A stretch of DNA of 64,000 nt from Bin55 sp965199895. GTDB lineage: Bacteria; Pseudomonadota; Gammaproteobacteria; Pseudomonadales; Azotimanducaceae. The translations under genes and the position numbers were made by a program. The stretch is taken from contig CBDATJ010000010.1 of NCBI GenBank assembly GCA_965199895.1, forward strand, positions 124,001 through 188,000. The letters run 5' to 3'. Below are positions 27,990-35,794 of the stretch, one piece after another. The first letter of the stretch is position 1. Each line of letters starts with the position of its first letter. The notes beneath the pieces were generated by a model. The model saw only the letters and a program-made list of their open reading frames with translations, had not been told where the DNA came from and ran no database searches.

Positions 27990-29410
27990 AGCATTCGTCC
28001 ACTCAGAATGTCTCTTCAATCCCGCGAATGCGCAGGGTGCAATCCGTACACTTTGTTGGAATTGGTGGCGCAGGAATGTGTGGTATTGCAGAAGTGATGC
28101 TTCACGAAGGGTATGAAGTATCCGGTTCTGATCTAGTGGACAACGGAAGAATCGCTCGACTGAGAGAACTCGGAGTGGCTGTCAATATTGGACACTATGA
28201 GCGAAACGTCAAAAATGCCGATGTAGTCGTCGCATCTACCGCTATCCCTTCATCCAATGTTGAGATTGTGCGTGCTCACGATGATCGAGTACCCGTTGTG
28301 TCGCGTGCACAGATGCTGGGAGAATTACTGAGACATCGCTATGGAATTGCCGTTGCAGGAACACACGGAAAAACCACTACCACCAGTCTGATCACGTCAA
28401 TATTTCAGGTGGCAGACTGGAACCCCACCTACGTGATTGGGGGACTCTTAAAGAAAGAAGGACGTTATGCCCATTTAGGTCAAAGCCGATATTTGATCGC
28501 CGAAGCTGATGAGAGCGATGCGTCATTTTTGTACCTTAATCCCATGGCTACGGTGATTTGCAATATTGACCACGACCACTTGGGAACCTACAACCACGAC
28601 TATCGACAGTTACTCGATGCATTTGTCGATTTCGTTCACCGTCTACCCTTCTATGGCTTAGCTGTTGTCTGTATCGATGATCCGGGTGTGAAAGCAATCG
28701 AGGCTGAACTCGCTCGACCCATCGTCACTTATGGAATCAGTGATGAAGCTGACTACCGTGCCATCCATATCGAACACACAGACTCAAGGTGTCGTTTCAC
28801 TGCGGTGAGACCAGATGGTAAACGACCGTTGGATGTGAGCACCTGTTTACCTGGAATAGACAATGTCAGGAATATCTTGGGAGCGATTGCTATCGCGTCT
28901 GATGAAGGCGTACCCGACCACTGCATCATTGAAGGATTAGAGAACTTTCAAGGAATCGATAGACGATTTGAAATTGAAGAGTTAAACCTTGGTGGTAAAC
29001 GAATCACCATGATCGACGACTATGGTCACCATCCCCGCGAAATCGAACATATGGTCAACACAACACGAGAGTTGTACGGACAACGAAGACTTGTCATGAT
29101 CTATCAACCACACCGATTTACTCGAACCCGTGATCTCTTCGATGATTTTGTCTCTGGTCTGAGCATGGTAGATTTATTAGTGATCGTCGATACCTATGCC
29201 GCAAGTGAAAACCCTATCGAGGGTGCTTCTGCTCAAGAACTGATCGCCGCAATACAAGAAAAAGGGAAAGTCACCGCACACTATGCACATTCATCCAATG
29301 ATGGCTTACAACTAGTCAAGATGCTCGTTCAAAATGAAGACGTACTGTTAGTCCAAGGTGCGGGCAACGTTGACCAAGTTTCCAGTCAATTAAAGATGGT
29401 GCCACCATGA
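27986..29410 (+). CDS. murC: UDP-N-acetylmuramate:L-alanine ligase
   Basis: ATP-dependent ligase that adds the first stem residue to UDP-MurNAc. The N-terminal VHFVGIGGAGMCGIAE is the MurC nucleotide-sugar-binding signature, GTHGKTTTT near residue 130 is the ATP loop, and DDYGHHPREIE is the conserved central motif. It has 474 residues. It sits directly between ftsW and ftsQ with 4-base overlaps; murG, murB and ddl, common neighbours here, are missing. Confidence 0.96.
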   Translation: MKHSSTQNVSSIPRMRRVQSVHFVGIGGAGMCGIAEVMLHEGYEVSGSDLVDNGRIARLRELGVAVNIGHYERNVKNADVVVASTAIPSSNVEIVRAHDDRVPVVSRAQMLGELLRHRYGIAVAGTHGKTTTTSLITSIFQVADWNPTYVIGGLLKKEGRYAHLGQSRYLIAEADESDASFLYLNPMATVICNIDHDHLGTYNHDYRQLLDAFVDFVHRLPFYGLAVVCIDDPGVKAIEAELARPIVTYGISDEADYRAIHIEHTDSRCRFTAVRPDGKRPLDVSTCLPGIDNVRNILGAIAIASDEGVPDHCIIEGLENFQGIDRRFEIEELNLGGKRITMIDDYGHHPREIEHMVNTTRELYGQRRLVMIYQPHRFTRTRDLFDDFVSGLSMVDLLVIVDTYAASENPIEGASAQELIAAIQEKGKVTAHYAHSSNDGLQLVKMLVQNEDVLLVQGAGNVDQVSSQLKMVPP

Positions 29411-30171
29411 CACAGTTGATGAAGTCCGTTCTTGTACTAGTAGGTTGCGTCGGTTTCGTAGTCCTATGGATGGTGGGAGGACAGATGTTGCAGGGCGAAT
29501 CTCCTGCGATCATTTTGACTGGAAATCTCCACCAAGAAGAACGTGAAACCATCCACCGTGTCATCAAATCGCTTACCCATCAAACTAGTGGCTGGGTGTC
29601 CTCACTTGAGATCGCAGAAGCGGTAGATGCCCTACCCTGGACGGCAAAAGTAAGTGTGCGAAGACTTCTAAACAATGACATTCATGTTGAAGTTGAAGTC
29701 AAAACTATCATGGCTCGCGTCTCGGACGACACAGGGATTACCGATGTTGGTGAAGTGATTCAGACCGGCAGACAAACACCGAGTCATTTGCCTACAGTGC
29801 AGGGACAGGATCTCACAGGAAGTGTCCATCGCGATGCACCCTCATTAAAGAGAATCCGCGGGGTATTGGCAAGATACGGAGAAAACGCTACTGTATTCGA
29901 CAAGACAAGACAAGGTTGGGTGGTATCCATGATGTCGGGTAGCCAAGTTCTGCTAGGTGAACGTGAATTGGAAGATCGATTGGAAAGATTCCTTGTAGCT
30001 TTTCGTGCTTTTCAAGCAGCTAATCCAGGAATTAATGTTGTGGCGGACGCTCGTTACAACCATGGTGTTGCAATTAAAGAACGACTAATTGCTAAGGAAA
30101 ATCTCGATAGTGAGAAAGAAACTTCGTCTAGTTCCATTGCTTTGACTCATGAAACAGACAAAGAAGACTAA
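29407..30171 (+). CDS. ftsQ: Cell division protein FtsQ
   Basis: Bitopic divisome protein that recruits FtsL/FtsB. The 254 residues have a short N-terminus, one membrane helix (about 8-27), a POTRA domain (about 34-103, containing LEIAEAVDALPWTAKVSVRR) and a beta domain with the typical VVSMMSGSQVLLGEREL strand. The last ~25 residues are hydrophilic and overlap the start of ftsA by 23 bases. Confidence 0.9.
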   Translation: MTQLMKSVLVLVGCVGFVVLWMVGGQMLQGESPAIILTGNLHQEERETIHRVIKSLTHQTSGWVSSLEIAEAVDALPWTAKVSVRRLLNNDIHVEVEVKTIMARVSDDTGITDVGEVIQTGRQTPSHLPTVQGQDLTGSVHRDAPSLKRIRGVLARYGENATVFDKTRQGWVVSMMSGSQVLLGERELEDRLERFLVAFRAFQAANPGINVVADARYNHGVAIKERLIAKENLDSEKETSSSSIALTHETDKED

Positions 30172-31414
30172 TAGCGAACAACCTCAACTGCTAGCAGGAA
30201 TCGACATTGGTACTGCTAAAGTTGCTGCGTGCATCGGCAAGATAAACACCAGTGGTGATGTTGAGATTATTGGGATAGGAACCCACCCATCAACCGGTGT
30301 AAGCCGTGGGATGGTTGTGAACATTGAAGCTACCGTTGAAGCACTCAGGATTGCCATCAAAGAAGCTGAAGCAATGGCGAATCATTCTCTCACCTCTGCT
30401 GTTGTAGCTTTGGGTGGGGATCACATTGTGGGTTTCAACTCTCAGGGTAGTTCAGCGATTCGGTCTTCGGAAGTAAATACCGACGAGTTGGAATCAGCAC
30501 TAGCTTCAGCTAAAGCAATCCCATTGAGTCATGATGAACAGATCATTCACGTCATCCCTCAGGAGTACGTGATTGATCGACAAGGTGGGATCCGAGAACC
30601 CCTAGGAATGTCTGGAAGCAAATTAGACGCAAATGTACACCTGATCAAAGGATCCAAGAATGCCGTGCGAAATACTCTCAAGTGTGTCAAGTCGTGTGGG
30701 GTTGAGATTGAAGACATCGTCGTCAAACCGCTAGCATCCGCCTCTTCGGTACTTGCTAAAGATGAACAGGAATTGGGAGTATGTTTGTTAGATATCGGTG
30801 GGGGTACTACCGACGCTGCAGTCTACACCGATGGTGCTATTCGTCATACACTAGTGATTCCGATTGCAGGAGATTCAGTTTCCCGAGACATTGCGATGAC
30901 GTTTCGAACTCCCGCGCAGAGTGCAGAAGATCTAAAGATTAAATATGCGTGTGCTCTACAAGCGCTCACAAACGAAAAAGACACCATTCATGTTCGAGGT
31001 GTGGCGGGGAGACCAGCAACTGAAATTCCACGGCAAACGCTTGCAGCAGTAGTCGAACCTCGGTACCGGGAGTTATATGAATGTGTCAACCAATCGTTTA
31101 AAGAAATTGGTTTTTCTAAAGATCGATTAGGGTCTGGTGTTATAATTACTGGCGGAGCGGCCGCCATGGAAGGTGCTGTAGAACTAGCGGAAGAAGTTTT
31201 CCATCTTCCCGTGTCCTGCGGAAAGCCGAAAAATCTTCAAGGACTGAACGACATCCATAATAATACTTCATACTCAACTTGTACTGGCCTACTGGCGTAC
31301 GCCATTGAAAAACGGCATGTCTCGTCTCTGAATGAGCCAGAAAAGACAACCGTGAACAAGTTTTCGCTGAAATATATCAGCAAATGGTTTAAGCGCACCT
31401 ACGACCAAATTTAA
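30149..31414 (+). CDS. ftsA: Cell division protein FtsA
   Basis: Actin-like ATPase that tethers FtsZ to the membrane. The 421 residues show phosphate 1 (AGIDIGTAKVAACIGK), phosphate 2 (LLDIGGGTTDAAVY) and the adenosine motif (IITGGAAAMEG). The C-terminus KYISKWFKRTYDQI is an amphipathic membrane-targeting helix, as required of FtsA. It begins inside ftsQ and is followed by ftsZ after 16 bases containing AAGGAGA. Confidence 0.96.
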   Translation: MKQTKKTNSEQPQLLAGIDIGTAKVAACIGKINTSGDVEIIGIGTHPSTGVSRGMVVNIEATVEALRIAIKEAEAMANHSLTSAVVALGGDHIVGFNSQGSSAIRSSEVNTDELESALASAKAIPLSHDEQIIHVIPQEYVIDRQGGIREPLGMSGSKLDANVHLIKGSKNAVRNTLKCVKSCGVEIEDIVVKPLASASSVLAKDEQELGVCLLDIGGGTTDAAVYTDGAIRHTLVIPIAGDSVSRDIAMTFRTPAQSAEDLKIKYACALQALTNEKDTIHVRGVAGRPATEIPRQTLAAVVEPRYRELYECVNQSFKEIGFSKDRLGSGVIITGGAAAMEGAVELAEEVFHLPVSCGKPKNLQGLNDIHNNTSYSTCTGLLAYAIEKRHVSSLNEPEKTTVNKFSLKYISKWFKRTYDQI

Positions 31415-31430
31415 TTTCAAGGAGATAGTC

Positions 31431-32720
31431 ATGGAAGACTCAATCTATGCTCATGAGAGCAACAACTTTGAACAACCTCCGATCGAACAGTTCAAATTTG
31501 AACCGTCTACATCGGAGAAATTGGATCATGCTCCGCCTGCGGTGATTAAAGTCATTGGAGTGGGTGGCGGTGGTGGAAACGTACTCAACTACATGGCCAA
31601 CCAAAACCTGACAGGAGTCGAATTCCTAGCCTTGAACACTGATATGCAGGATCTAAATGCGATCCCAGAACCAGTGTCGAAACTCACTCTAGGTGGCAGT
31701 CGTAGACAAGGTTTAGGTGCAGGAATGAACCCATTGGTAGGAGAAGCTGCAGCTAAAGAATCGATTGCGGAAATAGAGGATGCTATCCAAGATGCCAATC
31801 TAGTGTTCGTAGTATCGTGTCTTGGAGGAGGAACTGGTTCAGGCGCAACACCAGTTGTTGCACAAACTGCTAAAGACAAAGACATCCTAACTGTTGCGAT
31901 AGTGACCCTCCCCTTGATGGAAGAGCAAATCACTCGCAAACGCAACGCAGAAAACAGTTTGAAAGAACTCTATGAAATAGCTGATTCGGTGGTTGCTATC
32001 CCTAATGATAAACTGTGCAAGATCGTAGACGGTTCTATACCCTTTGCTGAGGCATTCAACCACATGAACAACTATCTGGCTGAAGCCGTACAAGGGGTTG
32101 CAGACGTTATCAATACCTTGGGTCTATGGAATTTGGACTACAAGGACGTTGAATCTGTTCTCTCCTCCAACGGCGATGGCATTACCCTTATTGGTAAGGG
32201 GGATGCAACAGGCCAAAACCGTGCGGAAAATGCTGTACATGCTGCTTTGAACTGTCCACTAATGGAAGACACAGATCTAAGTGGCGCGAGAAGTGTGTTG
32301 TACAACATTCGTGGGCACAACCTTACGTTCGATGAGTGTCGTCAAATCATGCGAGTATTCAACGACATTATGACTAGCTCAGGTGGTTCTGGTGGAATAT
32401 TTCCAGGAATCGTAGAGGATCCGGAAATGGGCGATGATCTCGAAATTACGGTATTGTTGACAGGGATCAATCGCCAAAATCCAGCAAGTGTTGCTTCGGG
32501 TTACGCCGAACAAGAAAATGAGTTTGACACTCACGAAGAATCCAATGTTCTTAGTCATTCACAGTTTGGTTTTCGGACGACCAGGCACCATGCCGAACCT
32601 GAACGCCAAGTGAGAAACGAAGGATTTAGACCGAACTCAATTTCTGCGTTGCAGGGGTCAGGAAGTCGTAGACTAGATCCCAGTGAAATCCCTGCACTGT
32701 TTCGGGATCAAGTAGACTAA
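31431..32720 (+). CDS. ftsZ: Cell division protein FtsZ
   Basis: Tubulin-like GTPase forming the Z-ring. The 429 residues carry VGGGGGNVLNYM, the tubulin signature LGGGTGSGATP, and the T7 catalytic loop NLDYKDVE with both Asp residues. The C-terminal conserved peptide is DPSEIPALFRDQ, which binds FtsA and ZipA-type partners. The variable linker (about 350-410) is rich in charged residues. AAGGAGA sits ahead of the ATG. Several positions in the GTPase core (SCLGGG, SSNGDG) diverge from E. coli, but no key residue is lost. lpxC, often downstream, is absent. Confidence 0.96.
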   Translation: MEDSIYAHESNNFEQPPIEQFKFEPSTSEKLDHAPPAVIKVIGVGGGGGNVLNYMANQNLTGVEFLALNTDMQDLNAIPEPVSKLTLGGSRRQGLGAGMNPLVGEAAAKESIAEIEDAIQDANLVFVVSCLGGGTGSGATPVVAQTAKDKDILTVAIVTLPLMEEQITRKRNAENSLKELYEIADSVVAIPNDKLCKIVDGSIPFAEAFNHMNNYLAEAVQGVADVINTLGLWNLDYKDVESVLSSNGDGITLIGKGDATGQNRAENAVHAALNCPLMEDTDLSGARSVLYNIRGHNLTFDECRQIMRVFNDIMTSSGGSGGIFPGIVEDPEMGDDLEITVLLTGINRQNPASVASGYAEQENEFDTHEESNVLSHSQFGFRTTRHHAEPERQVRNEGFRPNSISALQGSGSRRLDPSEIPALFRDQVD

Positions 32721-33300
32721 ACCCAACTCCCTAAGTCGTGTGCTGGATGCTAGCACATCCTGCGAACCTAGATAAAGGTTGATTACTGCTGAAAGAACGA
32801 CCAGTAGAGCTGATACTGAGGTTTGGGGCAGTTGTTCAAATAGATAGCGTATCAGAGTTCAACCCACTACAAGATCCAATAGCTACTTGAGCTGTCCACT
32901 GAGGTACTCAAGAAGCCATAACAAATTTACACCTAGTCCACGCCACTCCTTCGCATCTGAAATATGGATTACTGTTAAGGTACGTCCTAACAGCGGAAGC
33001 CGAATCCATGTAATGGACAAGCTCCACCACAGAAGTCCAATCAGCAAACTGATCGCGGTTTTCGGTTGTTTAGTTTATAAACGTATGTAGTTACAGATCA
33101 ATCTCTTAGAGTGGACTTAGGCAGTCGGGATATAAGTGTAAAAGTACCATCCGAAGAGATTTGAATGAAGGGTTCCATAGATGTTAGAAATCCTATTGAG
33201 TAAAAATTGAGAATATTCTCAGGGAGGTTTCTAATGTGCTGATACTTGGTTTTGCTATTCTCACCCGCTCTGCTATTTGCCAAGGAGGTACTGAAGACGT
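32721..33300 (+). other. Non-coding region downstream of ftsZ
   Basis: 580 bases with no credible intact gene. Two imperfect inverted repeats are present: GTGCT/AGCAC (32740-32756), just after ftsZ but without a T-tract, and CTGTTA/TAACAG (32972-32993). Stop codons interrupt all frames at the rate expected for decayed or untranslated DNA. Confidence 0.45.
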
Positions 33301-34005
33301 AACGTCGGACGAGGACCAAAAGAACTCGCTGAGGAATTTGATTTGAATCAATCTGTCCGGTTTTTCAAGATACCAACAAACAAATCACGAAAAAGTAGCC
33401 GAATCTTTTGCAGACCAATGGCTTGAAGCTACTATAGCAGACAAACCCTTCTCAACCCGTTTCAACGGTCTATGGTGATATTCTGTTGCGTTGGTGCAAG
33501 GGTTTGAGGTAGAAGATGCTATGTCTCGTGCCGATACCTCACATTATTTCCTCTATCGTAATGTTGATACCGCAACAATTCCGCTCGCTATTCAAGGAAA
33601 TTTTCAGTTTCCTATGATAGTTCACCCAACATTCAGACTGGGATGAACCTATCGAGGAGCAGGGACCGAGAAGCTATTCATCCCAAAATTAAAAATATTC
33701 CTTGGACGAATTTACACCCTAGAATTGTTTTACCACGAAAAAATTGGTGGTGTGCGACTGATGAACGGGAATATGGGAGTCTTATTGCGACCGTAAAAAC
33801 GCTTGCTATCTTTCTTGAGAAGTTTGTAGAAGAAAAGGGACTATATTTTCTGATGCTTGAATGGAACTAGGAATGGTGGTACTCAAACTCAGTTCAAGAA
33901 CAGTTACAGAGTGATAGATGGATTTACGATCACAAAATCGTGTTGGAAGCATTTGTAGACGCAGTGAAAGTACACAATGTACAGTCTCATGAAAATTCAG
34001 ACTAA
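33301..34005 (+). pseudogene. Decayed protein-coding gene of unknown family
   Basis: Protein-like stretches follow one another in different plus-strand frames, broken by stops, as in a gene losing function. One frame reads GPKELAEEFDLNQSVRFFK; the next reads EKVAESFADQWLEATIADK, meets TGA at 33476, continues VQGFEVEDAMSRADTSHYF and stops at 33644. A third frame from 33643 reads to a TAG at 33868 (...GLYFLMLEWN), then continues in phase (EWWYSNSVQEQL...) to TAA at 34003. The composition is natural (many aromatic and acidic residues, few Ser/Arg runs), unlike shadow frames. I do not recognise the family. The alternative is several unrelated short open frames. Confidence 0.5.
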
Positions 34006-34223
34006 CAGGGACAAACGAGTCTTAAATGTTTGATTCAGAGGAGACTAATATTGAACCGATTGATTGATAAACTCTTAAGATTTCTTGGCTCAAGCTCATG
34101 AGTCATGTGGTTGAACCATTGTGTCTGTTCAAGCTAGAGATTCGAACATTATTAAATTTTCAATCTCAACGATTGTAGTGGCCTCTTTAGTATTGACTTT
34201 GTAGTCTTTGCGCAAACCTTTCG
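34006..34223 (+). other. Non-coding region with possible further gene remnants
   Basis: 218 bases. A short frame begins with TTG at 34051 behind a good GAGGAG site and reads MNRLIDKLLRFLGSSS before a stop at 34099. Another frame ending at 34204 reads RDSNIIKFSISTIVVASLVL, a membrane-helix-like string. Both could be pieces of a second decayed gene, since neither is long enough to be called intact. No terminator was seen between this and the holA 3' end. Confidence 0.3.
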
Positions 34224-35252
34224 TTATTCCACGGTTTCGTAACTGACCCTTAGGTCTTCGAGGTTAGCTTGTATTTCTCCAACCGATTCTCCGGAAAGAT
34301 TCAAAAGCGTAGTAGCTACACCGTCCCAAGGATCACCACGCAAAACACCCTTTTGCAATCCATCTATGTGTGCACACTCAGCTAACAAATCTTCGACCCC
34401 TTTTCTCCCTAACCTTCTCGTCACGGCCGAGACTAAGTGCTGTCGCATTCCTGGTGTGCTTTGCCCACTCCCAAAGGTTCGGTGACATCTGCGCAAATGA
34501 GATGCTAGCGCACCGACAAACATCAGGGGTTGAATTCCTTCTCGTTTCACTGAGTCGAGCTTTTCATGAATTTTTTGCGTACGACCCGCACAAGCTTCGT
34601 TCAACAAATCAAACGTACCACTGATACTAAAGTTGATCCCTGACAAATCCTTCATACCGATAGTGCGTTCTTCACCCAACAAGATCAAAGAAAGTTTGCT
34701 TAGCTCTTGATTTGCTGCTTGAAGGTTTCCATCAGTGAGGTCTGCTAACCTCTCGACAGTTTCTGAATCGAGACTGATATCTAATTGAGTTGCGCGATTT
34801 TTGATCCAATGAATAGATTCGCGCTGGTTTAAGGATTCAGCAATGATTGTGACAGCCAACGATGAAAGTCTCTTAAACCAAGCTGCTCTGCGAAATCTAT
34901 AGTCCCACGTCCATCCACGAACAATAATCACAGATTCTTTCAAATCTTGGTCTGCCCACTCTTTTAGAGCATCCAGAACTTGATTGTTCAAAGTGTTTCG
35001 TGTTAAAGAAAGGAGTAGGATCCGTTTGGATGCAAATAGTGAAGGCGTATCAGCATCCAGAAAAACGGTTTTCCAATCTGCTTGCTGGCTTATTTCGTAG
35101 TTCTCGGCCTCTAAAAAACCTTGGCTCTTGGCAGTCTTTATGATGCTCTCCATAGCTTCTTGAACCAGTAGGTATTCATCCCCAGCCAAAAAATACAGCG
35201 GTGCTAGACTACTCTCTAACTGAGAAGCTAGTTTACCAAATGGAACAATCAT
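34224..35252 (-). CDS. holA: DNA polymerase III subunit delta
   Basis: Clamp-loader subunit that opens the sliding clamp during replication. The 342 residues equal the E. coli length (343). The N-terminal APLYFLAGDEYLLVQEAMESI is the usual family opening (AAA-like domain without an ATP site), followed by LLSLTRN and the helical collar domain with LADLTDGNLQAANQELSKL. It overlaps lptE by 4 bases, in the classical gammaproteobacterial leuS-lptE-holA order. Confidence 0.92.
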   Translation of the reverse strand: MIVPFGKLASQLESSLAPLYFLAGDEYLLVQEAMESIIKTAKSQGFLEAENYEISQQADWKTVFLDADTPSLFASKRILLLSLTRNTLNNQVLDALKEWADQDLKESVIIVRGWTWDYRFRRAAWFKRLSSLAVTIIAESLNQRESIHWIKNRATQLDISLDSETVERLADLTDGNLQAANQELSKLSLILLGEERTIGMKDLSGINFSISGTFDLLNEACAGRTQKIHEKLDSVKREGIQPLMFVGALASHLRRCHRTFGSGQSTPGMRQHLVSAVTRRLGRKGVEDLLAECAHIDGLQKGVLRGDPWDGVATTLLNLSGESVGEIQANLEDLRVSYETVE

Positions 35253-35794
35253 GTTTGAACGTTAGAGACTTCAACTAATGTGCTACGCAGATACCTGACT
35301 ATCTGGGAAGCAATCTCCTTTGTTAACTCACCTCGAACATCTCGATCGCCGACAGAGGTGCTTAACAGACGATTTGAGTTCACCCGAACTCGACCAGTAG
35401 TACTAAATTCTAGGATTTCGGACAGTTCACTCGAACGGTAAGTAACTTCTATCACAACATCAAGGGTGAGTTCGTATTCCAACAGTCCCTGTCTGGGGAC
35501 AACCAAAGAGGCTGATTTTTGAAATTCATGAGAGGCAAGTCTGATAGTTAGATCACTATTACCACTTGCTTGGGTATCTACCTCATTCAGATCAAGTAGA
35601 TGAGTCAATTCTTTGTCTAGCAAAGGTGATTGATCTGCAATGACGGCTACAGAACCAACATATTGACCCAAAGTTATATCACGAAGTACTAGCCCACATC
35701 CGCTCAACAGAGTAGAAGATATCAGCACTATCAGTATCGAAGTAATCGAAGACCGATTAGGCAATTGAAATCTATTTGTTTTTTGTAGCCACAA
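35249..35794 (-). CDS. lptE: LPS-assembly lipoprotein LptE
   Basis: Outer-membrane lipoprotein that plugs the LptD barrel and helps place lipopolysaccharide on the cell surface. The 181-residue precursor has a lipoprotein signal peptide ending in LLSGC, with acylated Cys33. The two-strand, two-helix LptE fold is suggested by the alternating pattern of LLEYELTLDVVIEVTYRS and the later GRVRVNSNRL. Sequence is poorly conserved in this family, so position between leuS and holA is important evidence. It starts 23 bases inside leuS. Confidence 0.88.
   Translation of the reverse strand: MWLQKTNRFQLPNRSSITSILIVLISSTLLSGCGLVLRDITLGQYVGSVAVIADQSPLLDKELTHLLDLNEVDTQASGNSDLTIRLASHEFQKSASLVVPRQGLLEYELTLDVVIEVTYRSSELSEILEFSTTGRVRVNSNRLLSTSVGDRDVRGELTKEIASQIVRYLRSTLVEVSNVQT

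Noticed and set aside
32740..32756. Hairpin after ftsZ as transcription terminator
   Set aside because: The stem has only five base pairs with a seven-base loop and is not followed by a run of T.
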